This document shows, piece by piece, positions 55,833 to 64,000 of a stretch of DNA of 64,000 nucleotides. Source of the stretch: Pseudoalteromonas piratica (lineage in GTDB: Bacteria; Pseudomonadota; Gammaproteobacteria; Enterobacterales; Alteromonadaceae). Within the stretch, counting starts at the first letter, position 1. The number at the start of each line of letters is the position of its first letter. Below the pieces are notes generated by a model. It worked only from the letters and a program-made list of their open reading frames with translations, did not search any database and was not told the DNA's origin. The position numbers and the translations under genes were made by a program. Location: positions 1,570,001-1,634,000 of the forward strand of contig NZ_CP009888.1 of NCBI RefSeq assembly GCF_000788395.1, in the 5' to 3' direction.

Positions 55833-56750
55833 ATGAGTATTTTATTAGTCATTCCCAATCGCAATCTCGATAAACTCGTCGCTAAATTTCAATTGTTATT
55901 GCCTAATACCCCAATTGAAGTTTGGCCAAATGTGAAAGAACCACTTGCCGTTGAATATATAATTGCATGGCAACCTCCCAAAGGATCATTTGCGCCTTTT
56001 ACTAATTGCAAAGTAATCGCGTCTTTTGGTGCGGGGGTAGACAGTATTTTAGACTATCAAGATCTACCAAAGATACCGGTAACGCGTATCGTTGATAATA
56101 CGTTAGCCAAAGATATGAGTCGGTATGTAATGACCCATATCCTTGCTTACCAACACAGACTAGTAAGTTATTTCAAGCAGCAAGATGCACTGCAATGGAA
56201 ACCTAAAAGAGCGAGAGCTGGTAACAAGGTTACGATTTTAGGTGCGGGTCAACTAGGGTTAGCTTGTGCCAAATTACTTAAATTAAATGAGTTCGATGTG
56301 AGCGTTTGGTCGAGAACACAAAAGTCACTTGACGGTATTAACAGTTATAGCATTGATGAATTGGTTGATGCTGTGAACGATGCTGATTACATAGTATGTT
56401 TATTACCAGCTACAACTGATACAACACATATTATAAATCAATCCTTACTGAATCAAACTAAAAAAGGTGTGGTATTAATCAACGTATCACGTGGCAGTAC
56501 GGTTGATGAAAAAAGCTTATTAGCATCTTTAGAAACCGGTCAGGTTGGGCATGCAGTGTTGGATGTCTTTAATATCGAGCCTTTACCCGCAGAACACCCA
56601 TTTTGGCAGCATGAACAAATCACTATTACCCCTCATTGCTCAGCCTTAAGTAATGTCGACACAGTGACAGAGCAATTAAGTGAAAACTATTTAAGAATGT
56701 TAGCAGGTAAGCCTTTACTCAATGTTGTTAACCGAGAATTGGGTTATTAA
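55833..56750 (+). CDS. ghrA: D-2-hydroxyacid dehydrogenase, GhrA-like
   Basis: 305 residues. The NAD-binding motif is VTILGAGQLGLACAKLL (about 135-150), followed by CLLPATTDTTHIINQSLL, VLINVSRGSTVDEKSL and a catalytic His in ITITPHCSALSN. This is the D-isomer 2-hydroxyacid dehydrogenase fold, close to GhrA, which reduces glyoxylate and hydroxypyruvate. Substrate preference is inferred. A weak hairpin terminator follows (ACTGGTT/AACCAGT, 56764-56781). Confidence 0.8.
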   Translation: MSILLVIPNRNLDKLVAKFQLLLPNTPIEVWPNVKEPLAVEYIIAWQPPKGSFAPFTNCKVIASFGAGVDSILDYQDLPKIPVTRIVDNTLAKDMSRYVMTHILAYQHRLVSYFKQQDALQWKPKRARAGNKVTILGAGQLGLACAKLLKLNEFDVSVWSRTQKSLDGINSYSIDELVDAVNDADYIVCLLPATTDTTHIINQSLLNQTKKGVVLINVSRGSTVDEKSLLASLETGQVGHAVLDVFNIEPLPAEHPFWQHEQITITPHCSALSNVDTVTEQLSENYLRMLAGKPLLNVVNRELGY

Positions 56751-56792
56751 ATTAATACTAATTACTGGTTGTAAAACCAGTCTTTTAATGGG

Positions 56793-56820
56793 TTGTTAAA
56801 ATTTGTAAATTGTTTACAAT
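56793..56820 (+). promoter_or_regulatory. Palindromic promoter of the 44-residue gene
   Basis: TTGTTA (56793-56798) and TACAAT (56815-56820) are 16 bases apart. TTGTAAA-TTG-TTTACAA (56803-56819), a perfect 7-bp inverted repeat, fills the spacer and the -10, an arrangement typical of a repressor site. Confidence 0.55.
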
Positions 56821-56879
56821 AATTTCTCAGTACAAGTTATGTACTAAAAAACAATAATAAAAATATATTTGGGGGAGTT

Positions 56880-57014
56880 ATGCACCGCGCAATGACTAAA
56901 GGCATCAAATTAAGCTCAGTCGCTTTATTGGTTGCTTTTTTAGGAGTGAGTGCTTGGTTTACTCAAGCTGATGAAGTTGTAAACCAAACAACCGAAGTTA
57001 TAAATGTAGAATAA
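56880..57014 (+). CDS. Small single-membrane-segment protein, 44 residues
   Basis: ATG 56880 follows GGGGGAG very closely (2 bases), so a start at ATG 56892 is also possible. The frame gives a basic start (MHRAMTKGIKLSS), a hydrophobic segment (VALLVAFLGVSAWFTQA) and an acidic tail (DEVVNQTTEVINVE). It has its own promoter with a palindrome and a terminator that begins at its stop codon, which argues for a true gene. Function unknown; it could be a membrane-anchored regulatory peptide. Confidence 0.6.
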   Translation: MHRAMTKGIKLSSVALLVAFLGVSAWFTQADEVVNQTTEVINVE

Positions 57015-57037
57015 GGCTCAATGGAGCCTTATTTTTT
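57013..57037 (+). terminator. Terminator of the 44-residue gene
   Basis: AAGGCTC, an AATG loop and GAGCCTT, then A and a T-run. It starts at the stop codon of the small gene and lies at the 3' end of the convergent smrA gene. Confidence 0.85.
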
Positions 57038-57604
57038 TGCGTGAATTTCTCGGTTTGCTAGCTTAGCTTGTTCATTTTTACTCAATAACACATACACTGA
57101 TCCATAACCACCGTGCTGAGTTTGTGCTGTATGAAAACCAAGTACAAATGGGAAGTGAACTAGCCAAGCGTTAACATAGCTTTTCATTTTAGCCGGTTGC
57201 TCAGTGTTTTCTTTTCCAACCCCATGCTTAATCAGCACAACGCGAATATTTCTGCGATGACAAGTAGAGAGCTCGTTAATTAATGTATCTTGCGCCTCTT
57301 TTATCGAAAGACCTTGTAGCTCTATTTTTGCATCGATATCGTATTTTGCTAACCGCAAATTTTTAAATACCCCAGCTTGCAAACCTGGTGACTTGAAGCT
57401 GATATAATCATCAGGTGCAACAAATTCCACTTGTGTGTTTTTTAATGCATCTTTCAGTTGGAGCAGCTGTTTACTGCTTTGTTGTTTGTAAAAACTGCTC
57501 AGAGCGTTTTTTGCACTGTTGTTAGGGGTGTTAATGGCATCTTGCTTTAACGGTGTAACATCAGCCATTTGCTGAAGGAAAAAGTCAGAGTCTGAGTGAG
57601 ACAT
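57029..57604 (-). CDS. smrA: Smr-domain endonuclease SmrA
   Basis: 191 residues. The Smr domain has IELQGLSIKEAQDTLINELS and RNIRVVLIKHGVGKENTEQP, with the L-x-G/H-G and G-x-G motifs. The N-terminal part (SDSDFFLQQMADVTPLKQDA) is the SmrA type, and it ends with GFHTAQTQHGGYGSVYVLLS. Second Smr protein in the window besides smrB at 41767; nuclease action on nucleic acids is expected. Confidence 0.85.
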   Translation of the reverse strand: MSHSDSDFFLQQMADVTPLKQDAINTPNNSAKNALSSFYKQQSSKQLLQLKDALKNTQVEFVAPDDYISFKSPGLQAGVFKNLRLAKYDIDAKIELQGLSIKEAQDTLINELSTCHRRNIRVVLIKHGVGKENTEQPAKMKSYVNAWLVHFPFVLGFHTAQTQHGGYGSVYVLLSKNEQAKLANREIHAKK

Positions 57605-57653
57605 GGCATGCTCTCGATTGTTACGAAATCATGCCATTATTGTATCGCTATGC

Positions 57654-57893
57654 TTAGTTCTGTTCTAGTTGATACTGGGTATAAACTTTAAAAAGATAAA
57701 ACGCATTAATTAAAATAAGCGTAATGTTAGATAAATGTTGTTGCGGATCTGTTGTCATACTTTGCATTGCGAAAAGTGATACAAGCGATATCACAGCAAA
57801 AAGCTTAATGACCTTAGTATTACTAATAAAAAAAGCACCAATACATAAAGCGAGAATAACAAGATTTGTTGATAAAAAGATTAAGTGTTCCAC
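57654..57893 (-). CDS. Small membrane protein with a sequestered ribosome binding site
   Basis: 79 residues with three hydrophobic segments (IFLSTNLVILALCIGAFFI, KLFAVISLVSLFAM, TLILINAFYLFKVYT). GTG 57893 has GGAGG 6 bases upstream, the strongest ribosome site in this area. That site overlaps the right arm of a 13-bp hairpin (57901-57934), so translation is probably controlled. Family not recognised. Confidence 0.6.
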   Translation of the reverse strand: MEHLIFLSTNLVILALCIGAFFISNTKVIKLFAVISLVSLFAMQSMTTDPQQHLSNITLILINAFYLFKVYTQYQLEQN

Positions 57894-57900
57894 TTGGTGC

Positions 57901-57934
57901 CTCCGATAATTCTAAGTGGTGAGAATTATCGGAG
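57901..57934 (-). promoter_or_regulatory. 13-bp hairpin covering the Shine-Dalgarno site of the gene at 57654
   Basis: On the minus strand, CTCCGATAATTCT and AGAATTATCGGAG form a perfect 13-bp stem with an 8-base loop. The 3' arm ends in CGGAG, part of the GGAGG ribosome site (57900-57904) of the small membrane gene. No T-run follows, so it is not a terminator. Confidence 0.65.
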
Positions 57935-57986
57935 CATTTAGTGTTTTCTTCAAACGAGAAAATCTGTCATTTTCAAATAAAAAAAA

Positions 57987-58442
57987 CTAATCTGAAATAA
58001 GGTGAGATATAACAGAAATAAAGCCTTCTTCTTTAACTATTTGATATTTTTGACATCCTACATTTTGATTGATGTCATCGCATAAGTAGATCTTGCCTTG
58101 TTCAATCTCTCCAGCCAAGGTTAAATCAGAATCTAAAATAGTTGCAGGTATGCCTAAAAAACCCGACCAATAAATACTTGTGCCTACTACATTTAGCTTC
58201 TGGTAGGAGATCATTTTTGGTTTAGGTATTACAATTGCTAAAAGGGCAAAGAATGCAATTGTGAACCAAAGCCCTTTTTTGGGTTTATTATTTGCCGAGG
58301 ACGCACTCGATTTTGCTGTTTGTGACTGGCTTGCACTTGATGACTGCGATTGAACGCGACTTTTGGGTGCTTCGCGCTTTTTGACTTTTTTCTTACTGGT
58401 TGAGTCGCCCATTAGCGACTGACGTTTAATTTTAATAGACAT
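57987..58442 (-). CDS. Single-pass membrane protein of unknown function
   Basis: About 151 residues. A Lys/Ser-rich N-terminal part (SKKKVKKREAPKSR, SQSSSASQSQTAKSSASSAN) is followed by one membrane segment (GLWFTIAFFALLAIVIP, about 82-98) and a C-terminal globular part with two Cys (IYLCDDINQNVGCQKYQIVK). The start is uncertain: ATG 58442, ATG 58412 or the longer frame from 58511; none has a clear ribosome site. It is divergent from the response-regulator gene. Confidence 0.5.
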   Translation of the reverse strand: MSIKIKRQSLMGDSTSKKKVKKREAPKSRVQSQSSSASQSQTAKSSASSANNKPKKGLWFTIAFFALLAIVIPKPKMISYQKLNVVGTSIYWSGFLGIPATILDSDLTLAGEIEQGKIYLCDDINQNVGCQKYQIVKEEGFISVISHLISD

Positions 58443-58541
58443 ATGTGTTAATTCGTTTGACAATAGTGTCATTAATTTGTGATCTGAATTATAAGTATAT
58501 AAGTTTAACAATATAATTCATTAATAAATACGGGACGATTT

Positions 58542-58922
58542 ATGAGTGGTGAGCATGCTATTTTGATAGTAGACGATGTAGGGACAGTGAGAAACTTTCT
58601 TCACCAGACACTAATTCATTTTGGTTTAAATAACATAGATGAAGCTTCTACAGCACAAAAATGCATAGAGAAAATTAATGATAAGCAATACGATGTTATT
58701 TTTCTCGATATTGAGCTGCCTGATGGTGATGGAAAAGAACTAATCAAAGAAATCAATCAAATTTCTCCTGAATCGAATGTCGTCATGGTTTCTGCGCACT
58801 CAACCGTTGAAAATGTGAAAGATGCAATAGAGCGCGGTGCAAAGGGGTTTGTAGTTAAGCCTTTTTCACCAAAGAAGATTGCAGGTATTTTGAAGAAGCT
58901 AATGCCTGAGCTTGCAATTTAG
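58542..58922 (+). CDS. Single-domain response regulator (CheY-like)
   Basis: 126 residues, one receiver domain. The acidic pair and phospho-acceptor are in AILIVDDVGTVRNF and YDVIFLDIELPDGDG (about residue 58), the Ser switch in VVMVSAHSTVENVK and the Lys in GFVVKPFSPKKI. No output domain. No histidine kinase gene is beside it. A terminator follows. Confidence 0.85.
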   Translation: MSGEHAILIVDDVGTVRNFLHQTLIHFGLNNIDEASTAQKCIEKINDKQYDVIFLDIELPDGDGKELIKEINQISPESNVVMVSAHSTVENVKDAIERGAKGFVVKPFSPKKIAGILKKLMPELAI

Positions 58923-58944
58923 TCAGAGTATGAATTTTAGATAT

Positions 58945-58972
58945 AAAAAAACCGGTGTTACCCGGTTTTTTT
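58945..58972. terminator. Terminator between the response regulator and rpsT
   Basis: AAAAAAACCGG, a 6-base loop and CCGGTTTTTTT, between two convergent genes. Confidence 0.9.
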
Positions 58973-58993
58973 ATTTGCAAAATAAAGTACTAA

Positions 58994-59254
58994 TTAAAGT
59001 GCTTTGATTTTTGCAGCTAAACGGCTCTTATGACGAGCAGCTTTGTTCTTGTGAATTAGACCTTTAGTTGCGTAACGGTCTAAAACTGGAACTACTTTTT
59101 CGAAAGCTGCTTGTGCGCCTTCTTTGTTACCCGCTTCGATTTCAGCAACTACTTTCTTGAAGAAAGTACGCATCATTGAACGACGGCTTGCGTTGTGCTG
59201 ACGACGCTTTTCGCTCGTAATAGCACGTTTTTTTGCAGACTTGATGTTAGCCAA
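58994..59254 (-). CDS. rpsT: 30S ribosomal protein S20
   Basis: 86 residues. [20 protein letters not shown] at the N-terminus and [20 protein letters not shown] near the end are the S20 signatures. Basic and helical. It starts with TTG at 59254, with AGGAG 6 bases before it; E. coli rpsT also uses TTG, where it is linked to autogenous control. A 13-bp palindrome lies in its promoter region. Confidence 0.95.
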   Translation of the reverse strand: MANIKSAKKRAITSEKRRQHNASRRSMMRTFFKKVVAEIEAGNKEGAQAAFEKVVPVLDRYATKGLIHKNKAARHKSRLAAKIKAL

Positions 59255-59314
59255 GGTTTGCTCCTAACAATCTTAAAATAAGCTTAATTTAAAGGCCGAG
59301 GAATATGCCAATAT

Positions 59315-59345
59315 AAAGTGCAAAAGTCAATTACTTTTGCACTTT
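59315..59345. repeat. Perfect 13-bp inverted repeat in the rpsT promoter region
   Basis: AAAGTGCAAAAGT (59315-59327), a 5-base centre and ACTTTTGCACTTT (59333-59345). On the minus strand it overlaps a possible rpsT -35 (TTGACT) followed by CATATT 17 bases on with an extended TGG. It may be an operator or cruciform. Confidence 0.55.
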
Positions 59346-59542
59346 TGTTTAGCTTAAAAGCTGTACTGGCTTGCCTCAACCGAACAAGTGGCGGGAGTAT
59401 ATCAAATAAGCACTTATTAATACTAGTACTTAACAAGATAAATTATCGCCACAAAATGATTCGCGTTATGTCACCCTGTGGCAAGTTTATGGCATACTGA
59501 GCGACTGAATTTACTTTGTGACTTAAAAATATAGGTGGAACA

Positions 59543-61105
59543 GTGGCGAAAGGCCTATTTCGATCTGGCATGGTTGTGAGCTTCATGACCTTTTTATCGC
59601 GTATCTTAGGGTTAGTCCGTGATGCTGTAACCGCACATTTACTTGGCGCCGGAGCTGCTGCTGATATTTTCTTGTTCGCAAATAAAATCCCCAATTTTTT
59701 GCGTCGCTTATTTGCTGAAGGGGCGTTTGCGCAAGCGTTTGTACCTGTATTGACCGAGGTGAAAGAAAAAGACGGTGATAATGGTGTTCGCCTATTTGTA
59801 GCACAAGCAACAGGCACACTCGGTACGGTGTTATTAATTGTCACAATTCTTGGGGTGTTAGGATCTGGTGTGGTTGCCGCGATTTTTGCACCGGGTTGGT
59901 ACAACGAATATGCTACTGGCGGTGCCGAAGGATTTAAATATGAACTCTTCAGCCAAATGCTCAAGCTTACATTTCCATATTTATTTTTCGTTAGTTTGGT
60001 TGCTCTTTCTGGGGCAGTGCTAAACGTATATAACCAATTCTCGGTAGCTGCATTTACACCCGTTTTATTAAACGTTTCTATTATAATTTGTGCGTATTAT
60101 TTTCACGATAAATTTGAGTTTGGCGCATTTGCCATGGCACTCGGTGTGTTTGTTGGCGGTCTGGTGCAACTGTTGTTTCAATTTCCTTTTTTACGAAAAA
60201 ACAAAGTGCTGGTAAAACCAAAGTTTGCCTGGCGAGATAAAAACGTAAAAAAAGTACGTACTTTAATGTTACCTGCGATGTTTGGCGTATCGGTCAGCCA
60301 AATTAACTTATTGCTTGATACCGTTATTGCATCTTTTTTAGTCACCGGCTCTGTGGCTTGGCTTTACTACTCTGACCGTTTAATTGAATTTCCACTAGGC
60401 TTGTTTGGCATTGGTATCGCAACGGTTATTTTGCCAACCTTATCAAAATTACATGTTAATGATGACCCGCAACAATTTCAGGCGACTGTAGATTGGGGAG
60501 TGAGATTTGTTATATGGCTCGGAATTCCCGCTTGTTTTGGTCTAATCGCGTTAGCTCCTATTATTATCAACGTATTATTTGGCCATGGTGAGTTTATGGC
60601 GAGCGGCAATCATGTTGATAAAGTAGCAATGGGCGTAACCGCGTATGCTACAGGGCTCTTGAGCTTTATGTTAATTAAAGTTTTGGCACCTGCTTTTTAC
60701 GCAAAACAAAATACCAAAACACCCGCCAAAATTGGTGTTGCGGCAATGGTATTAAATATGGTGTTTAATTTAATACTAGCGCCTGTTTTTGGTTATTTAG
60801 GGTTGGCACTTGCCACATCGCTTTCTGCAACGTGTAACGCAATTTTGCTTTATTATTTTTTACAAAAACAGCAGGTTTACCACGTATCAAAAAATACGCT
60901 TTGGTTTTTTATTAAGTGTCTTATTTCAAGTGTTTTAATGTTTGTTGCGGTTTATCAATTGCAAAATTATTTTGTATGGCAGCAACAAGGGTTTATGCAT
61001 CAAGTAATTCTATTAAGTGGATTTATTGTGTCTGCTGTTGTTATTTATTTTGCACTATTACTGTTAATGGGTGTGCGATTCAGACAAATAAAAAATATTA
61101 ACTGA
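59543..61105 (+). CDS. murJ: Lipid II flippase MurJ
   Basis: 520 residues with about 14 membrane segments. MVVSFMTFLSRILGLVRDAV at the start and ANKIPNFLRRLFAEGAFAQA are the MurJ signatures. It flips lipid II for peptidoglycan synthesis. GTG 59543 has AGGTGGA 5-9 bases upstream. murJ-ribF-ileS follow on the same strand. Confidence 0.95.
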   Translation: MAKGLFRSGMVVSFMTFLSRILGLVRDAVTAHLLGAGAAADIFLFANKIPNFLRRLFAEGAFAQAFVPVLTEVKEKDGDNGVRLFVAQATGTLGTVLLIVTILGVLGSGVVAAIFAPGWYNEYATGGAEGFKYELFSQMLKLTFPYLFFVSLVALSGAVLNVYNQFSVAAFTPVLLNVSIIICAYYFHDKFEFGAFAMALGVFVGGLVQLLFQFPFLRKNKVLVKPKFAWRDKNVKKVRTLMLPAMFGVSVSQINLLLDTVIASFLVTGSVAWLYYSDRLIEFPLGLFGIGIATVILPTLSKLHVNDDPQQFQATVDWGVRFVIWLGIPACFGLIALAPIIINVLFGHGEFMASGNHVDKVAMGVTAYATGLLSFMLIKVLAPAFYAKQNTKTPAKIGVAAMVLNMVFNLILAPVFGYLGLALATSLSATCNAILLYYFLQKQQVYHVSKNTLWFFIKCLISSVLMFVAVYQLQNYFVWQQQGFMHQVILLSGFIVSAVVIYFALLLLMGVRFRQIKNIN

Positions 61106-61124
61106 TCATCGAGCAAAAAAAGTC

Positions 61125-61130
61125 TATAAT
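61125..61130 (+). promoter_or_regulatory. Possible -10 element before ribF
   Basis: TATAAT at 61125-61130, followed by the GC-rich CGGGCGC, between murJ and ribF. No good -35 (CTGATC at 17 bases). A separate ribF-ileS promoter is possible. Confidence 0.4.
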
Positions 61131-61178
61131 CGGGCGCTTAAAATTTAATTCACTTTTTTTGAGGTTTCTTAGTACGTA

Positions 61179-62105
61179 ATGGAGTTAATCCGCGGTATAC
61201 ACAACATAAGGCCAAAACACAGAGGCTGTGTGTTAACTATTGGTAACTTTGATGGTGTACATTTAGGTCATCAAGCTGTTATTAAAGGGTTAATTAAAGA
61301 TGCAAAAGAGCATCAATTACCTAGTACAGTGATGATTTTTGAACCTCAACCTCAAGAGTACTTCAGAAAAGGTGATGCGCCAGCAAGGCTCACCCGTTTA
61401 CGCGATAAATTAGCGCTGCTTGAAAAATTAGGTGTAGAACGTGTTATCTGCATTAAATTTAATGAAACCTTTGCAAATCAGTCAGCCGATGAGTTTGTGC
61501 AGCGTATTTTAGTTGAGAAACTAGGAATTGTGGCGCTTACCGTTGGTGATGACTTCCGTTTTGGTAAAGGTCGTGCCGGTAATTACGAGATGTTGCAAAC
61601 AAATGGCGCTCGTTATGACTTTAAAGTAAAAAGCACTGCTAGCTTAAGACAAAAAGATTGTCGTGTTAGTAGCACAGCTATACGTAATGCACTTAATCAG
61701 GGTGATATTGAAATTGCCAATGATATGCTCAGCAGACCATATAGTGTAACTGGTAAAGTAGTTCATGGTTGGAAAAAAGGGCGTGAGCTTGGTTTTCCGA
61801 CAGCCAATATCCCACTTAAACGACAAGTCAGTCCGTTAAGTGGCGTTTACTGTGTAAAAGTGACAGTAGCCGATAAGAGTTATTATGGGGTTGCTAATAT
61901 AGGTATTAAACCTACCTTTAATGGCAAGCGCACCCTTTTAGAAGCGCACCTATTTGATTTTAATTGTGACCTTTATGGTCAAGTTATCGAAGTGGCGCCG
62001 ATGCGTAAACTTCGTGATGAAAAAAAGTTTGATAGCTTTTCAGAGTTAACAACACAGATTTCATGTGATGTTGAAGCTGCAAAAGCCTATTTTGATTTAA
62101 TTTAG
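61179..62105 (+). CDS. ribF: Bifunctional riboflavin kinase / FAD synthetase RibF
   Basis: 308 residues. The N-terminal adenylyltransferase domain has LTIGNFDGVHLGHQAVIKGL, and RVSSTAIRNALNQGDIEIAN; the kinase domain (about 185-305) has GRELGFPTANIPL and GVYCVKVTVADKSYYGVANI. Makes FMN and FAD from riboflavin. ileS starts 25 bases later. Confidence 0.95.
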   Translation: MELIRGIHNIRPKHRGCVLTIGNFDGVHLGHQAVIKGLIKDAKEHQLPSTVMIFEPQPQEYFRKGDAPARLTRLRDKLALLEKLGVERVICIKFNETFANQSADEFVQRILVEKLGIVALTVGDDFRFGKGRAGNYEMLQTNGARYDFKVKSTASLRQKDCRVSSTAIRNALNQGDIEIANDMLSRPYSVTGKVVHGWKKGRELGFPTANIPLKRQVSPLSGVYCVKVTVADKSYYGVANIGIKPTFNGKRTLLEAHLFDFNCDLYGQVIEVAPMRKLRDEKKFDSFSELTTQISCDVEAAKAYFDLI

Positions 62106-62130
62106 TAGCCGATACGGAAAGTAGAATTAA

Positions 62131-64000
62131 ATGAGCGACTACAAACATACCTTAAATTTGCCGGAAACTCAGTTTCCAATGCGTGGTAACTTAGCACAAC
62201 GCGAACCACAAATGCTTAAATCTTGGTACGAGAAAGATCTTTACGGTCAAATTCGTCAAGCTAAAAAAGGCAAGAAATCATTCATTTTGCATGATGGTCC
62301 TCCGTATGCAAATGGCAATATTCACTTAGGTCACTCTGTAAATAAAATTCTAAAAGACATTATTATTAAGTCTAAGACGCTTTCAGGCTTTGATGCGCCA
62401 TACGTTCCTGGTTGGGACTGTCATGGTTTACCAATCGAGCTACAAGTAGAGAAGAAAGTAGGCAAACCGGGTAAAAAAGTATCAGTTGCTGAATTCCGTG
62501 AGAAATGTCGCGACTACGCGAAAAAGCAAGTTGAAGGTCAAAAGGCTGACTTTAAACGCTTAGGTGTGTTTGGTGATTGGGACAAACCTTACTTAACAAT
62601 GAACTTCGATTTCGAAGCAAACGCGATTCGCGTGCTTGGTCGTATTATTAAAAATGGTCACCTACATAAAGGTTCTAAGCCAGTTCATTGGTGTACTGAT
62701 TGTGGTTCGGCACTTGCTGAAGCAGAAGTTGAATACCAAGATAAGCAATCACCTGCAATTGACGTTAAGTTTACTTTTGTTGATGAAGCAGCACTTATCT
62801 CTAAATTTAATTTAGCTGATGGTCATGAAGGTGAAGGCGATATCAGCATTGTTATTTGGACAACAACACCTTGGACACTGCCTGCGAACCGTGGTGTGGC
62901 AGTGCACGAAGGTCTTGAGTACAGCTTAGTGCAAATTGAAACTGAACAAGGTAAACAGCGTTTAGTATTAGCATCTGATCTTGTTAAAGATGCAATGGAT
63001 CGTTACGGCGTGGATAAGTTCCATGCACTTGGTTATTGCCAAGGTTCAGACCTTGAATTATTGCAAGCAAACCACCCATTCTACGATTTCACTGTTCCTG
63101 TGATTTTAGGTGAGCACGTAACAACTGATTCTGGTACGGGTGCTGTTCATACTGCACCAGGTCACGGTCAAGAAGACTTTGTTGTGGGTCAGCAATATAA
63201 CTTAGAAGTAGCTAACCCAGTAGGTGCAAATGGTGTGTATTTACCTGATACCGAACTATTTGCAGGCCAACATGTATTTAAAGCGAATGCGAGCGTAATT
63301 GACGTATTAACTGAAAAAGGTGCGTTAATGCACCACCATGCGCTTAATCACAGTTACCCACATTGTTGGCGCCACAAAACGCCAATTATTTTCCGTGCAA
63401 CACCACAGTGGTTTGTTAGCATGGATCAGGCTAACTTACGCCAAGATTCATTAAACGAAATTAAAAAGACACAGTGGTTACCTGAGTGGGGCGAAAGCCG
63501 CATTGCGAACATGGTTGAAGGCCGTCCAGATTGGTGTATTTCACGTCAGCGTACGTGGGGTGTGCCAATTGCATTATTTGTTGATAAAGATACCGGTAGC
63601 CTACACCCGAATACTGCTGAACTTATCGAGCAAGTTGCTGTAAAGGTAGAAGAAAAGGGTATTCAAGCTTGGTATGACTTAGATGTAACTGAGCTACTAA
63701 GTGCTGAAGATGCTGAGCAATACGTAAAAGTACAAGATACGCTTGACGTTTGGTTTGATTCAGGTGTAACACACGCATGTGTTGTCGATGCACGTGAAGA
63801 ACTAACAGGCCCTGCAGATTTATATCTTGAAGGTTCTGACCAACACCGTGGTTGGTTTATGTCATCAATGATGACATCAGTTGCCATTAACGGTCACGCA
63901 CCATATAAGCAAGTGCTTACTCATGGCTTTACCGTTGATCAAAATGGTCGCAAAATGTCTAAGTCACTTGGTAATGTTATTTCACCACAAGACATTATGA
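62131..64000 (+). CDS. ileS: Isoleucyl-tRNA synthetase (5' part, runs off the window)
   Basis: 623 residues visible of about 940. The class I HIGH motif is in [20 protein letters not shown] (about residue 60), and KMSKS is at 608-612 ([14 protein letters not shown]). The editing domain (about 200-400) includes [14 protein letters not shown] and [18 protein letters not shown]. It charges tRNA-Ile. The C-terminal zinc region lies outside the window. Confidence 0.97.
   Translation, partial: MSDYKHTLNLPETQFPMRGNLAQREPQMLKSWYEKDLYGQIRQAKKGKKSFILHDGPPYANGNIHLGHSVNKILKDIIIKSKTLSGFDAPYVPGWDCHGLPIELQVEKKVGKPGKKVSVAEFREKCRDYAKKQVEGQKADFKRLGVFGDWDKPYLTMNFDFEANAIRVLGRIIKNGHLHKGSKPVHWCTDCGSALAEAEVEYQDKQSPAIDVKFTFVDEAALISKFNLADGHEGEGDISIVIWTTTPWTLPANRGVAVHEGLEYSLVQIETEQGKQRLVLASDLVKDAMDRYGVDKFHALGYCQGSDLELLQANHPFYDFTVPVILGEHVTTDSGTGAVHTAPGHGQEDFVVGQQYNLEVANPVGANGVYLPDTELFAGQHVFKANASVIDVLTEKGALMHHHALNHSYPHCWRHKTPIIFRATPQWFVSMDQANLRQDSLNEIKKTQWLPEWGESRIANMVEGRPDWCISRQRTWGVPIALFVDKDTGSLHPNTAELIEQVAVKVEEKGIQAWYDLDVTELLSAEDAEQYVKVQDTLDVWFDSGVTHACVVDAREELTGPADLYLEGSDQHRGWFMSSMMTSVAINGHAPYKQVLTHGFTVDQNGRKMSKSLGNVISPQDIM

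Noticed and set aside
41767..57604. Recent duplication of the two Smr genes
   Set aside because: SmrA and SmrB differ in N-terminal regions and in the Smr domain itself; both are ordinary separate family members of gammaproteobacteria.
59443..59964. 173-codon minus-strand frame opposite murJ
   Set aside because: It overlaps murJ almost fully, has a Pro/Thr-rich translation of no family character, and no ribosome site.

Overview
The window looks like a chromosomal segment of a moderately AT-rich marine gammaproteobacterium of the order Alteromonadales, most likely Pseudoalteromonas or a close relative. This rests on protein similarity recognised by eye: FadR, FadI/FadJ, EpmC, YfcL, SmrB, DUF3379, DUF6170 and an FlrA-type regulator, and the block rpsT / murJ-ribF-ileS. 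No phage, insertion sequence, CRISPR array, tRNA or rRNA was seen. Both ends cut through genes: a Maf-like glycosyltransferase tail on the left and ileS on the right.

Region 1 (1-16 kb) is a flagellar glycosylation and motility island. It holds a recognisable CMP-pseudaminic acid route: pseB, pseC, a GNAT that may be pseH, pseG, pseI, and an SpsF/PseF-type cytidylyltransferase. Interleaved with it are genes the basic route does not need: a HemL-like aminotransferase, a FAD oxidoreductase, two SAM methyltransferases, a short DegT-like aminotransferase, a WbqC-family protein, an aldo/keto reductase and an inverted GT-B-like gene. They overlap tightly, so they probably act on the same sugar and make a decorated nonulosonic acid. 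An atypical compact flagellin and the sigma-54 flagellar master activator FlrA follow.

Region 2 (16-24 kb) is a set of small units: lipoproteins, an M14 peptidase, a cyclic-nucleotide-binding protein, a metallo-beta-lactamase-fold hydrolase, a sulfotransferase-like protein with a problematic start, MiaE, a Nudix hydrolase and an AbgT transporter.

Region 3 (23.4-31.6 kb, minus strand) is one eight-gene run: MoxR ATPase, DUF58, DUF4381, BatA, a BatB/BatC fusion and BatD, then an ECF sigma factor and a DUF3379 anti-sigma-like protein. A good sigma-70 promoter precedes moxR.

Region 4 (31.7-47 kb) is core metabolism: fadIJ with a FadR operator, a GGDEF-EAL protein, an M16 peptidase, sixA, smrB, prmB-aroC, and epmC / NAD-kinase-like / yfcL.

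Region 5 (47-64 kb) holds redox and stress genes (grxA, a TlpA-like protein, ibpA with a sigma-32 promoter and a ROSE-like RNA thermometer, prx), the pxpABC 5-oxoprolinase genes, dsbB, fadR with a possible self-operator, ompW/ghrA with FNR-like boxes, two unnoticed small regulatory settings (a 44-residue gene behind a palindromic promoter, and a Shine-Dalgarno sequence buried in a 13-bp hairpin), and rpsT / murJ-ribF-ileS.

The best candidates for something undescribed are the decorated pseudaminic acid cluster, the Bat/ECF-sigma operon and the hairpin-controlled small membrane gene. All calls come from reading the sequence; no database search was possible.
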